Shown here: positions 20,382 through 30,300 of the stretch, one piece after another
Layout: each line of letters opens with the position of its first letter
How positions within the stretch are numbered: position 1 is the stretch's first letter
Assembly: GCA_946894095.1 (NCBI GenBank)
Contig: OX335652.1
Coordinates: 953,001 to 1,017,000, forward strand
Length of the DNA: 64,000 nucleotides
Direction: 5' to 3'
From: Incurvaria masculella
Lineage: Eukaryota; Arthropoda; Insecta; Lepidoptera; Incurvariidae
Made by a program: the position numbers and the translations under genes
Notes under the pieces: generated by a model
Seen by the model: the letters and a program-made list of their open reading frames with translations, nothing else
Told to the model about the DNA's origin: nothing
Databases searched by the model: none

Positions 20382-23288
20382 TTAAGCGTCAAAACTTTTA
20401 TTACTAAAAAATTCCTTAATGCTGTAAAATGGCCTTGCAACTAAAAACTCTCTTAGCCTACACTGGAATATTTTTAGGCTATTTGCTTCCCTTATGTTTT
20501 CATTCAAATGGTTGTAAATTTTTATTCCTGTGTATGACGTACTCCTGTGGAATAGTTGACATTTGGGGTTGTCTGCTCTGAAATTATGGTTGTTCCTTAA
20601 ATTATAATTTTGCTTGTTGCCAACTGTATCTAGTGATTCTTTATTTTTAAAAATGTTAGTGGATACCATAAAAATGTAAAGTGCTGTGACTGTAAGAATT
20701 TCAAGCTTAATAAATATTGGTCTGCACGTATCGCTGTATTTTGCACCTGATATTATCCGTACAGCTTTCTTTTGAATTATTTGGACCTTTTGTACATCTA
20801 TGCTATTTCCCCATGCTTCAATTCCGTATCTTAATTTAGATTCAATGTAAGCATAATAGACATGTGTAAGTATTTTAACTGATGTTGTAGGTTTTAGAGT
20901 TTTTATTGCATAACAGCCACTGGCTATTTTATTTATCAACTGTTCTATGTGGCATTGCCAATTCAATTTTTCATCAATAGTTATTCCCAAAAAATCTACA
21001 TTGTTTACCATTTTTAAATCACTATTTTCCTTAACTATAGAACTTTTATCATAATTTGAGTTCTTTCTAAATATAATGCAACATGTTTTTTTTTTATTCA
21101 ATGATAATTTATTATTACTAAACCAATGTTCTAGTTCTCTGACGTTTTCCTTTATTTTCATTGCAAGTTCTTGCTTATCTTCTGCCTTTATTACTGAGCT
21201 TGTATCATCTGCAAATAATAGTATATTTCCTAATTTAATGTTATCTACGAGATCATTCACAAAAATCAAAAATAATAGAGGGCCTAAAACAGATCCTTGC
21301 GGAACTCCACACTTCATGATCTCCCAGTTTGAGTTTATGTTTTCAATTATATTTTTTTCATTTGTTACTTGTAATTCTACGTATTGCTTCCTTTCTGTGA
21401 GATATGATTTAAAAAAGCTAAGTTGTAATCCTCTAATGCCGTAAAATTCAAGTTTGTTTAGTAATATTGTATGATCTACACAGTCAAAGGCTTTACTGAG
21501 GTCACAAAAAACGCCAGCACAATGTTTTTTTTCATTAAGATTATTTATGACTCGTGAGATTAATTCATTCACTGCGTTTATCGTGGATTTAGACTTTCTA
21601 TAACCGTATTGGTTATCCGTGAAGAATCTTTTTTTCTCAAAATATTCAGTGAGTCTAACCGCTACAATTTTTTCAAATATCTTTGAGATTGGTGATAATA
21701 TTGAAATGGGTCTATAGTTAGATGGATCCTTTTTGTCCCCTCTCTTAAATATTGGAATTATTTTTGCGTATTTAAGTTGATCGGGATAAATTCCCTCTTC
21801 CAAGCAAGTATTAAAGATGTGCGCTAATGGTTTGCAAATGAGATGTTTTGTGTTTTTTATTAATTCAATAAAAATCTGATCATTCCCTACGGCTTTAGAA
21901 TTTTTCAACTTATCGATTATATCAATAATTTCTATTTCATTTGTTGATTTCATATAAAATGACTTTACTGTTTCAATTTTCTTATTTCGAAGCATTGTTT
22001 TGTAATCGTGGTTGCCATTATCATTTGGCATAGTATTCTGACTAACCTTTTTTGATGCATTCAATCCCACGTTAACAAAATATGTATTGAGTTCATTTGC
22101 TATTTTTACATTATCTTTGACATCGTGTCCATTTATCTGTAATGTAATACTATCTTTTCGTGTTTTTTTATTTTGATTAGTGGTCCTCTTTATAATTTGC
22201 CAAACGGTTTTGATTGTGTTCGATGACTCTATTATTTCCCTATTATTCATTAAACTTTTAGCATTTCTAATAACTTTCTTAAACAGGTTGTTATAATTTT
22301 TGTACTCTCTTTCTAATAGGGGACACTTTCTAGATTTTAATTTTAAAAACATATTTCTTTTTATTTTACTTGAGATTCTTGTTCCTTTTGTCATCCATTT
22401 TTTGCACATATGTTTTATAATAAAGTTTTTATAAGGGAAACAGTTTTCTACCATATTACTCATAATCTCAATAAAAATATTATATTTAGAATTTGCTTGT
22501 CTTTCTGAAAAAATCTCTGACCAATTTTGTTGACTAATCATTTCAAAAAAAAAATCTTTATTTTTTTTACTTAAATTTCTTCTCTTATTTTTTAATGTTA
22601 CATTATGTGCACAATTTTTTTTTATTGTTATAATTATGGTATCATGATCTGATAGGTCGCACGGTATGACTTCAGTATTCACAATTGTATTATCAAAATT
22701 TATTAGCACATTGTCAATCATTGTGCTAGTCTTGCTGGTTGTCCTTGTCGGATTCAAGTTTATACCTTTTAAATTGTATGGTTTAGTAATTATTTCGAAA
22801 TTTTTCACATTGAAATCGGTTTTATTCAAAAAATTTATGTTAAAATCACCCACTAGCAAAATATGTTTTGTGTTTACCTGCTCTAGTACTTTATCAAGCT
22901 TTTCAAGAAACATATTTATATTTGCATTCGGACTTCTGTATATTAATAATAAACATATGTGTTTTTCTGTTCTTGTAGTTTTAATTCTTATCCCAGTTAT
23001 TTCTATTACTTTTTCTATATTAAATGTCTTTAAATTTATTTCTTCTACTTTTGAAACATAATCATCTAAGGAATAAATAATAATACCTCCCCCTTTGTAA
23101 ATAGTTCTACTCTGATGAGCCACGGGTGTATACCTGTTTATTCTAATAAAATCTTGCTCCCCTGGTTCTAGCCAAGACTCAGTAAAGCAAAGCAATGTTG
23201 GTGTTATTTTCTTTTCTGAACTAAGATAATCTAAGTAGTCTTCTATTTGTAATATTTTATTCCTTATACTTCTCACATTAAGGTACAT
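20382..23288 (-). CDS. LINE ORF2: endonuclease-reverse transcriptase
   Basis: This is the 968-residue enzyme of the LINE, which nicks chromosomal DNA and copies the element RNA at the nick. The N-terminal APE-like endonuclease (about 1-230) shows LNVRSIRNK, TESWL (37-41), LLVGDFN (144-150) and LSDHD (212-216). The reverse transcriptase (about 490-770) shows RGDKKDPSNYRPISIL, CDLSKAFDCVDH (595-606), GVPQGSVLGPLLF (661-673) and the catalytic FADD at 692-695. The C-terminal part carries LRYGIEAWGNS and C.P.F-type motifs shared with the fragment at 4276-5135. No RNase H is visible. The frame is intact with no stop or frameshift. The start ATG lies 17 bases after the ORF1 stop, so translation probably depends on reinitiation or an internal start. 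Confidence 0.92.
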   Translation of the reverse strand: MYLNVRSIRNKILQIEDYLDYLSSEKKITPTLLCFTESWLEPGEQDFIRINRYTPVAHQSRTIYKGGGIIIYSLDDYVSKVEEINLKTFNIEKVIEITGIRIKTTRTEKHICLLLIYRSPNANINMFLEKLDKVLEQVNTKHILLVGDFNINFLNKTDFNVKNFEIITKPYNLKGINLNPTRTTSKTSTMIDNVLINFDNTIVNTEVIPCDLSDHDTIIITIKKNCAHNVTLKNKRRNLSKKNKDFFFEMISQQNWSEIFSERQANSKYNIFIEIMSNMVENCFPYKNFIIKHMCKKWMTKGTRISSKIKRNMFLKLKSRKCPLLEREYKNYNNLFKKVIRNAKSLMNNREIIESSNTIKTVWQIIKRTTNQNKKTRKDSITLQINGHDVKDNVKIANELNTYFVNVGLNASKKVSQNTMPNDNGNHDYKTMLRNKKIETVKSFYMKSTNEIEIIDIIDKLKNSKAVGNDQIFIELIKNTKHLICKPLAHIFNTCLEEGIYPDQLKYAKIIPIFKRGDKKDPSNYRPISILSPISKIFEKIVAVRLTEYFEKKRFFTDNQYGYRKSKSTINAVNELISRVINNLNEKKHCAGVFCDLSKAFDCVDHTILLNKLEFYGIRGLQLSFFKSYLTERKQYVELQVTNEKNIIENINSNWEIMKCGVPQGSVLGPLLFLIFVNDLVDNIKLGNILLFADDTSSVIKAEDKQELAMKIKENVRELEHWFSNNKLSLNKKKTCCIIFRKNSNYDKSSIVKENSDLKMVNNVDFLGITIDEKLNWQCHIEQLINKIASGCYAIKTLKPTTSVKILTHVYYAYIESKLRYGIEAWGNSIDVQKVQIIQKKAVRIISGAKYSDTCRPIFIKLEILTVTALYIFMVSTNIFKNKESLDTVGNKQNYNLRNNHNFRADNPKCQLFHRSTSYTGIKIYNHLNENIREANSLKIFQCRLREFLVARPFYSIKEFFSNKSFDA

Positions 23289-23305
23289 TATGTGCAGCGT
23301 ATTAT

Positions 23306-24667
23306 CTATGTTTGTTGATTGTCTTTGTTTTTTAACTGAAAATTCGTATTATATTTAAAACTGTTATAATAGCGCTCGTTCATCTCTTTCAGTATTTTAT
23401 TTATTCCTAAAACAATTTTGAATTTTCCGTTGTATGATAATTTTAGATAATCGTGTTTATAATCGTTAAGACTTAAGTATTCATTGCTATCTACTATGTA
23501 CACGTCTTTGATTCCCGAAAAAGTTTTCACTATTTCTAAGTTTAATTTGGATACATACATATTATAAATCATTCCATGTTCCTCCATGCTAAAAGGTATC
23601 GTGCATAAGATCACATTGGTTTTATTTAACTTATTTACAGCTACTTTTATGTGATCCATTACTCGGATTACTGGGCTAATACCGTGATCACTTGAACCCG
23701 TCATTATCACTACACAGTCAGTTTTATTAAAGTCTTTGGTTTTTTCTTCAATTTGACTTAACACCCTGTCAGTATCTCCAAAATAAACAATGTCACCCAT
23801 GACTTGGTAGTCCGCTCTTCTATATCTGGATAGTATGTGTGGAATTTCAGTAGCGTGAAAGTCCGATAGAATCAGGATTCGGGGCCTCTGCTTAGGTTGG
23901 TCTTCATGTTTACTTTTTTGTTCACGATGATGTCTCAAAATAGTTTCTTTTTCAGAATTTTCCATTTTAGAGCTATCCGTAGATGGTTGGGGAGGAGATT
24001 TTTGATGATTAATAATGTTTTCTTTTGCTAATTTCTTTTTTTCGGCATGACTTTTTTTTGAATGAGGAGATGACGGTGTCTGTATTGATGTTTGGGGCAA
24101 TTGTGTGGATTTTATGACATCTGTATAACGGTTTTGCAATTGTAAATGCTCTTTCTCAAGGTTTACTAGTTTTAATTTTAGAGGGGTTATAACTTGAATA
24201 ATGCTGGTTTCGAATTCTTCGTGTTCATTTCTGTATGCTTTAATTTCTTTCTCTGATTTGTTCAATTTGTCTTCTAGGTCAGCATTTTCGATCTGCATTT
24301 CAGCTAATTGATTTTTTAAGTCAGTGTTATGTTTACATAAATTCTCAAAATCTGTACTGTTTTGTTCGTGTTCCTTTAGTAATACGGATATGTAATTATC
24401 CTTTTCGGCGATTTTTTTGTTTTTTTCTTTAATATTTTGTTCTAATTCATGAATAATTTGTTGAAATTTTTCCATGTCTCTTGATTTATTTTCTTCATTT
24501 AATATTCGGATTGAGTCTTCTTTTTCTTTTAGTAAGAAATGTTGGTCTTTTATAATTTTTTCTAAGTCTTTTAATCTATTTTGTGGTTCGTCTTGTTGCC
24601 TTAGCTCCGGCAGTGAACCGGTTTTTTTTATGGCTGCTCTTGTCTTCATTGCTGCGAGTTTATCCAT
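23306..24667 (-). CDS. LINE ORF1: coiled-coil protein with SGNH/esterase-like C-terminus
   Basis: This 453-residue ORF1 protein should bind element RNA and form the retrotransposition particle. Residues about 30-185 are a long heptad-rich coiled coil (E/K/L/N-rich). A basic, Ser/Pro-rich linker follows (190-260). Residues about 262-430 look like an SGNH-hydrolase (esterase) fold as known in ORF1 of CR1/L2-type LINEs: PRILILSDF (262-270) in place of the GDS block, VVIMTGSSDHG (319-329) at the GxND block, and LSYNGKFKI (410-418) where a DxxH block is expected. The Ser position may be kept but the catalytic D/H pair is not evident. No zinc knuckle is present. The ATG at 24667 follows an in-frame open stretch of about 50 bases. 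Confidence 0.8.
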   Translation of the reverse strand: MDKLAAMKTRAAIKKTGSLPELRQQDEPQNRLKDLEKIIKDQHFLLKEKEDSIRILNEENKSRDMEKFQQIIHELEQNIKEKNKKIAEKDNYISVLLKEHEQNSTDFENLCKHNTDLKNQLAEMQIENADLEDKLNKSEKEIKAYRNEHEEFETSIIQVITPLKLKLVNLEKEHLQLQNRYTDVIKSTQLPQTSIQTPSSPHSKKSHAEKKKLAKENIINHQKSPPQPSTDSSKMENSEKETILRHHREQKSKHEDQPKQRPRILILSDFHATEIPHILSRYRRADYQVMGDIVYFGDTDRVLSQIEEKTKDFNKTDCVVIMTGSSDHGISPVIRVMDHIKVAVNKLNKTNVILCTIPFSMEEHGMIYNMYVSKLNLEIVKTFSGIKDVYIVDSNEYLSLNDYKHDYLKLSYNGKFKIVLGINKILKEMNERYYNSFKYNTNFQLKNKDNQQT

Positions 24668-24721
24668 TTTGTGGAATGCAGCACAAAATAAAATGTTGAG
24701 AAGAAAAAAAAAAAAAAATTG

Positions 24722-24800
24722 ATCTATCCGGGAATTGAACTCACGACTCTCGTGTCATCACTCCCATGTCGAACTCACGCCCGAACGCCCTATCAATGAC
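24722..24800 (-). ncRNA. tRNA-like Pol III promoter remnant
   Basis: On the - strand TAGGGCGTTCGGGCG (A-box-like) is followed about 45 bases later by GAGTTCAATTCCCG (B-box-like), and then by a run of T at about 24703-24718. Spacing fits a tRNA-derived SINE head or a tRNA relic. The acceptor and T stems pair poorly, so it is not a functional tRNA gene. It lies immediately upstream of LINE ORF1. Confidence 0.4.
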
Positions 24801-24923
24801 GTCTATCTTCCATTGACGCTGGTCTTCACCGCGTGTAGTTTGTCCACGGTTTAATGTGATTTTTTCTTGTTTAATTACGTGGTTGTGTTTTTGCTTCTTG
24901 GTATGTTGCTGTATTGGTATGTT

Positions 24924-25025
24924 GGTTCATAAACACTCAATGAAAATTTCAGCTGCCTACCTATTACGGTTCATGAGATACCGCCCTGTGAAAGACGGAC
25001 GAACGGACAAACAGCGGAGGCTTGG
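24924..25025 (+). repeat. Rep-A middle part
   Basis: AAACACTCAATGAAAATTTC, CTACCTATTACGGTTCATGA and ACGGACGAACGGACA match the second half of Rep-A in + orientation. The right end of the same copy resumes at 25274 after a Rep-B insertion, and its left end is probably at 19976. Confidence 0.8.
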
Positions 25026-25273
25026 TTTTTTATGTTATGCGCGGCATATTGCGCACGCCAGGACCTCACAAAAAAGGCGCCCGACGGCGCCCATGGGCTT
25101 TCGGACTTTCACAGGGGCTGCGAAAACCATGCCGGCCAGGTGCTTCTTCACACCATATTTGAAGGACCCCAGGTCGTACTTTGAGGGAAAAACTTCGGCA
25201 GGGAGTCGATTCCATAGTTTACCGACCCTATAGATAAAAGATTGTTGGGTTCTTATTTTGGGAATGTCAACAG
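25026..25273 (-). pseudogene. LINE 3' fragment (Rep-B) inside Rep-A
   Basis: On the - strand it carries the WN.L..E.FP block coding for the LINE C-terminus (TATAGGGTCGGTAAACTATG and following) and the 3' tail GCGCAATATGCCGCGCATAA, CATAAAAAA. It separates CAGCGGAGGCTT from GTAATAGG.TTCCGTTGGC, which are adjacent in intact Rep-A. Confidence 0.75.
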
Positions 25274-25300
25274 TAATAGGATTCCGTTGGCACCCCGATT
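25274..25300 (+). repeat. Rep-A right end remnant
   Basis: TAATAGGATTCCGTTGGCACC continues the Rep-A body interrupted at 25025. The final inverted repeat is lost. Confidence 0.7.
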
Positions 25301-25956
25301 TATGATTTGCAACGTGCTTTTCCCATAATTCAGTTAAGTAGCTAGTTCAAGTAATCCTCCAATACATTATTTGGGTTATAAATCTACTAAAGAATACGCG
25401 GCTGAAACATTATGAACAGGGGCATTATATGATTGCTGAATCCGTAATTCACGGAGTATTATATTTTTTATAGAAATTTTATTTTATGACCATTTTAATA
25501 TTAAAATGTTCACAAAATGGAAACGCCGGATTCATTAATGTAGGAAATAATGGGGTAGTGGGTAGTCAAACCGATAAGCCACTTTTACTGTAGGTTCAAT
25601 AGAAATTCAGGCAAAAGGGACCACGAATAAATGCCTTCGTTTTTTAAATAAAGAAATAAAAGTCGACAAAGCGAGGGTTGTCCGAACATTAATACATTTA
25701 CGGAAATAAGCCTTCAAGGGTAGGTCCACCCTCGGTGACCGATCCCCATAAAAGATTGATCGCTCATTCAATATTCGGGGTGACAGGCGACAGAAATTGA
25801 AAAAGTATTTGCGCGGAGGCAATCGATCGCTCTAGCCGATAGGGTAGGGTCGACCCAATCAACTTGTCAACACATATTCTGCAGTGGGATGTTTACAATT
25901 TGGTTAGGTTATAATGTAGTTAGCGCCTCTAGCTACGGAGGAGGGAGCACTTTTTG
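25301..25956. other. Unassigned DNA
   Basis: Nothing coding or repeated that I can support. Confidence 0.3.
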
Positions 25957-25995
25957 AACGCAGCGTGTTTCACGTAACGTGAAACACGCTGCGTT
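25957..25995. repeat. Perfect 39-nt palindrome (19-1-19)
   Basis: The arm AACGCAGCGTGTTTCACGT (25957-25975), one A, then the exact reverse complement (25977-25995). It has the same geometry as the palindrome at 6177-6215 but unrelated sequence. Confidence 0.95.
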
Positions 25996-26019
25996 TATTC
26001 GAACGTAAGTATTAGCCCC

Positions 26020-26180
26020 GATTGCACGACGAGACGGATGAGTTAATCAATGTTCAAACACGTCACTTTTAGTGAACCGCTTGGAGTTCCTTTCATAGAG
26101 TCCATAGAAAGTGACCTGTTTAATCATACGTTGACGTTGATTTTGATTTTTTGTTCTTTCGTGCACTCGGCCCTTAGGGT
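26020..26180 (+). repeat. Rep-G dispersed repeat, copy 2
   Basis: It matches 17500-17655 over GAGTTAATCAATGT, CACGTCACTTTTAGT, TTAATCATACGTTGACG and TTCGTGCACTCGGCCC. It is directly followed by a fold-back element. Confidence 0.7.
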
Positions 26181-26200
26181 TTACCATGTTAAATTAAATC

Positions 26201-26377
26201 GCCGGGTGAAGAGGCAAGTAAATGATTAAATCTGACGTTTAGTTACATTACGAAAGATAACTTACAAATTTCACTTCACTTGAACGAATAACACGTCATT
26301 TGACAGTTAGGTACATAGCATAGTACGACATGCAACTAAACGTCAGATTTATTCACTAAGTTGCGTGTTCACCCGGC
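26201..26377. repeat. Fold-back element, GCCGGGTGAA ends
   Basis: The left arm GCCGGGTGAA..AAATCTGACGTTTAGTTACA is inverted at the right as CAACTAAACGTCAGATTTAT to TTCACCCGGC. A truncated copy is at 59887-60029. Confidence 0.8.
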
Positions 26378-26599
26378 TGTGCATTTTAAAAAAAGTTTGA
26401 CTTTGACCATCGCTCATTCAAAGTGATGTTATAAGCCCGAGCGGGAGAGTTGGTATCATTGCTGGAAACTAGAAAAGGATCTACGCCATGCCTACTAGTG
26501 GCAGCCAAGAACGTTAAAAACGAATAGACGAGAGATGTTTGTACATAGTTCTCTGTCAGTACCAGCGTTACCATAATCGTTTAAATGGGCTTAACCTCA

Positions 26600-26890
26600 G
26601 ATCAGAAAAGGAAGGAGATGCCATCTAACGATTTTACTACGAGACCCGCTGTCTCAAAATTTCTACAACTATCAACTTAAAAAAACACGCCACACAAACA
26701 TAGTCGCAGAAGTATTGGAGGGTTTGTCGGGAGAACTGAGTTGGCGAATGTATTTCGGGAGCATTTCGCGCGCGGTAGCGATGTTTCGACTGTGTAGCAA
26801 ACGACGCGCGGCCGGCTTCCCATACGATTGTATGCACAATTTGTCCATACGGCGGCGGCATTGCGAGCAACAATCACATGACACTTCTCA
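26600..26890 (+). repeat. Rep-H dispersed repeat, copy 2
   Basis: Same blocks as 11170-11480 (AAGGAAGGAGATG, GAGACCCGCTGTC, GCAAACGACGCGCGGCCGG, CCATACGATTGTATG). Frames on both strands are short and not conserved. Confidence 0.6.
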
Positions 26891-26984
26891 TTCCTTTTCC
26901 TTTCTGGGGGAATTACAAATAAATACCGAAACATGTTGATTAAATAATTAACGGATCATAACATTTTTTGTAATGCTTCTAATT

Positions 26985-27272
26985 TTTTAAGGTTCCGTAC
27001 CCAAAGGGTGAAAACGGAACCCTATTACTAAGCCTCCGCTGTCCGTCCGTCCGTCCGTCTGTCACAGGGCTGTATCTCATAAACCGTAATAGGTAGGCAG
27101 CTGAAATTTTCACAGAGTGTGTATTTATTTTGTCGCTATAACAACAAATAGGTAAAATCAAAAGAATATATAAAATAAAGGGGGACTCCATACAAAAAAC
27201 GGTCATTTATTTTTGTGTTGATGGTACGGAACCCTTCGTGTGCGAGTCCGACTCGCACTTGGCCGGTTTTTT
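26985..27272 (-). repeat. Rep-A dispersed repeat, copy 4 (complete)
   Basis: Both ends are intact: AAGGTTCCGTACCCAAAGGG at the left, and GTGCGAGTCCGACTCGCACT, TGGCCGGTTTTTT at the right. Confidence 0.92.
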
Positions 27273-27684
27273 ATAGTTCTGTTGTTTTTCCATTTTGCAT
27301 CACAGAGTCAAGCGCGTAGTCGACGATACTACAGGTCCGTTATATGTTGCAGGACATGTCTCTGGTCCATACCCTTTGGAACTTTCTTAACCTATATTCT
27401 AGACCGTTACGTGAATGGCACCCGTATATCGCCCGTGATTTATTTCACAATTTCATCGGTCTTCAAACGGCTTTAGTCGAACGGTAAGAACAAAGGTATT
27501 TCATCTGCCCTTTCGACAGAGACGCACCAGGGCCCCGAGTTGTTCTCTCGGGTCGCCGGCTCCCGCGACGACGTCTTTGACAGTTATTGGACTGAAGACG
27601 GCTGAAGGCCGCGGCGGGGGCGTTCATGTTGAATTATTTATTTTCGAACGTGTTTGCTGACAGAACTGTAAACATTAACCAGGT
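27273..27684. other. Unassigned DNA with a GC-rich patch
   Basis: A GC-rich patch (27525-27625) lies between two Rep-A copies. There is no recognisable frame. Confidence 0.3.
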
Positions 27685-28497
27685 TTTTTAGGGTTCCGTA
27701 CCCAAAGGGTGAAAATGGAACCCTATTACTAAGCCTCCGCTGTCTGTCCGTCCGTCTGTCACAGCGCTGTATTTCATGAACCGTAACAGGTGCGCAGCTG
27801 AAATCTTCACAGAATGTGTATTTATTTGGCTGCTATAACAACAAATATGTAAAATTATTTTAGAATAAAACCTGATTTTTTGTGTTAAGGCGGCCCAACC
27901 CGGCGGGCCTAACTCATTCGCGGGCACGTTACAAAACCGTGCTGTTGCGCTCTGGGACCTTCTCTGTTTCAAAGAATAAGACAGGCTCCGTGATGAGGAA
28001 GATGCAACATGTCCACAAAAAAGACAATGTGCATAGTATATGATTTGGTAAGATTTACGAAAATTTTAATTTCAAAACGACTTATAGCTAAAAGTAAACC
28101 ACGACCGCTGTAGTCAAAAATCTAACAAATACCAAATAGATCATAAATCTTGATTAAATAAGCTATGTCTGACGCCTTATTTTTTTACGATGTTCTTACT
28201 TTATCATTGCGTAATCCACCTCCAAAGTTATTGTATAAAACGCGCAAAAAATTTGAACTTTCGGACTTTATAACTTGGAAACCAAACACAATTTTACAAT
28301 GCCAATGGTCATCAGACATCTGGTTCGATCGAATAAAGCTATTTTGAGCAAAATTTTGGATCTCTGACAAGAAATATGGGCGTGATCTCCTTTCCCCTTT
28401 TGTATGGGGAGATGAGCGGGTTGGGCCACCTTAAATATTTTACGATGGTACGGAACCCTTCGTGTGCGATTCCGACTAGCACTTGGTCGGTTTTTGA
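27685..28497 (-). repeat. Rep-A copy 5, split by a TTAA element
   Basis: 27685-27888 is the Rep-A part that begins TAGGGTTCCGTACCCAAAGG and ends TTTTTTGTGTTAA. 28431-28497 continues TTAAATATTTTACGATGGTA, CGGAACCCTTCGTGTGCGA. Removing 27889-28430 and one TTAA restores a normal Rep-A. Confidence 0.88.
27889..28430. mobile_element. TTAA-flanked MITE, copy 1 (542 bp)
   Basis: It is flanked on both sides by TTAA. Ends are GGCGGCCCAACCCG at the left and, in reverse complement, GGTGGCCCAACCCG at the right: short terminal inverted repeats. It has no transposase. It shares its full length with 39405-39923. TTAA duplication is typical of piggyBac-type transposases, but the end sequence does not match the piggyBac ends I know, so the class is inferred. 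Confidence 0.85.
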
Positions 28498-29059
28498 ACC
28501 AATTATATCTGTTTGTTTTCATTACCATCGTTTGTGGTGAATTATTGTTTGTAGTGTTGAAGTGAAAGCTTCTTTTTGGCGGGACTAAAATATTCAAGCG
28601 TTTCAAATTATGATCGCTTTAGGGGTATTACGATACGTGGTGGGGGAACCGGCAGTGGAGGATAACCTAAGCAGCGTCTCCTCTCTAACGAATACATTAG
28701 TGGTGAAAGGGAAGACGGCCGGTAAAAAGCGGGGTTTTAGTCGTAACTCTTAGATGGTGTGACAGCAAGGGAGAGGTAGAATGCAGTTTTAGTTTTTATC
28801 AAAACCGGCCTCGTGACTCCTTTGCGTTTTCTTATAGTTTCGGATTTCGCCATGAAGCCACACTTGAAAAATTCAGCCTGTATAAATACACGATGAACAA
28901 GAAACTTCACTTCTGTCTAGCGCGTCCTCAACGCACAAATTTTTTTTAAACATAATTTTATAGATTACACATTTTAGTAGCCCCTGTGTGTCATGTTGCT
29001 GCTTTAGCTATTGGGCACATTAATAGCATACCTTTCAACGCGACTCAACAATGTAAATC
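28498..29059. other. Unassigned DNA
   Basis: No recognised feature. Confidence 0.3.
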
Positions 29060-29300
29060 TAAGGAATGTGATATGTTTCACACAAGGACACATTCATTGA
29101 AGAAAGAGACCAGCAAAAATAAGCACTTTACGAATATACTGCAAGGCTGGACCCGAACCAGCAAAACATACCATTCGCGGGTACCAATTCCGCCACCGGC
29201 TGTATACCCCTAATTCGGAATTCTCCTACAGTACCTCCTCCCGTAATGAATGCCTCCTACTAACACAGTGTTTAAGATTATACCTACAATGTAAATCTGT
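29060..29300 (-). mobile_element. tRNA-derived SINE (SINE-2), copy 1
   Basis: On the - strand the head reads GCCGGTGGCGGAATTGGTAC (A box region), then GCTGGTTCGGGTCCAGCCTT (B box region), at about tRNA spacing. The rest is shared with 49860-50045. It is distinct from SINE-1 in head and body. Confidence 0.6.
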
Positions 29301-29939
29301 TAAAAAACTACCGTTACTAACGACTGACATTCTCTAAATCGGTAACTTTATCCATAACATGCTGCCGCTAATAAACTCTGTTCACACTGTACTTAAGCGT
29401 AAACAGGCATTCAACAGGCAATCATTTGAGGCATTGCACTGCCACAGGACGGAGAGGATATTCCAATAGTAAAATAGTAATATTGCCAAGACGAGAGAGG
29501 CGAATGGCGCGGTGGAAGGAAGCTGAAGGGGCGAGGGGGTAATAATAACGCGACGCGCGCCAAATGTCGTTTTCTCGCCTTCTGCCTGTCTCCTGTTGTG
29601 ACTGGGACCAGCTGCTCTGTCGAAAGAGGCTTTTTTCCCTGTGCCAACTTCTGTTTTATTTACTGGTTTCCTTACGAAAACAAGAATTGTCATTTCACGG
29701 GCGACGAATGATACATTCACGATTTGGTCAGAAAAGACAAAACACAACCCATAATCTTATCCAAATAAGTATTACCAAATATGTTAACGTATGAACACCG
29801 GGCGATCAGCGCGCCAAGTCTTTATTCGTGCAGCGTGATGGGCTCGAAATTCAAAGAGGCAATTTAGCCAGCGTATTAGGGACTGTGGCGGAATCAGCCG
29901 GTCTGGAGGAATTATTTTATTTAGTTTAACTTCTTTACT
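29301..29939. other. Unassigned DNA
   Basis: Overlapping - strand frames at 29382-29747 have no recognised domain. Confidence 0.3.
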
Positions 29940-30300
29940 TTATGTTGTTCAATTATTGTTTTAGTTTTAAGTCAGTTAATTGTAATGAAATAGTTCTTAA
30001 CTATGTATTAAAATTGAAGTATTACCATAAATACTGGTAGGTATTAAAATATTGCCATAATGGTCTTAAAAATCTAAACAAATGTACATTATACATAGAC
30101 ATAGACAATAGACAAGACATAGACATAGACAAATACATAGACACCTAGGTACTTTGTCAGCTATTTAAATACCATATTTTTGAACTCTGTGGCATCTGGT
30201 GTTGTGTAATGACTTGTTGTGTATTTTATTGTAATACTATGCTAGTTTTTGTGTCATTACATGTTAAGATGCTCTAAATAAAGAAAAAAATAATAATTAG
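29940..30300 (+). mobile_element. Probable LINE 3' untranslated remnant
   Basis: AT-rich, with an imperfect (ACATAG)n array at about 30090-30145 and an end reading CTCTAAATAAAGAAAAAAAT, which looks like a polyadenylation signal and A-rich tail of a retroposed copy. No coding part remains. Confidence 0.4.

Larger units (their letters stand above)
20019..24720 (-). mobile_element. Full-length non-LTR retrotransposon (LINE), two ORFs
   Basis: The element has ORF1 and ORF2 in order, 17 bases apart, and a 3' end on the - strand made of (AAAT)n repeats (20018-20040). Both ORFs are open from end to end. That suggests a young and possibly active copy. The 5' untranslated region is short or partly lost: only about 50 bases separate the ORF1 ATG from a run of T and tRNA-like sequence. 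The ORF1-ORF2 layout, APE-type endonuclease and lack of an RNase H domain place it in the Jockey/CR1-like LINEs. It integrates by endonuclease nicking and target-primed reverse transcription. Confidence 0.85.

Noticed and set aside
24722..24800. Possible tRNA gene
   Set aside because: A- and B-box-like motifs are present but the stems do not pair as in a cloverleaf.
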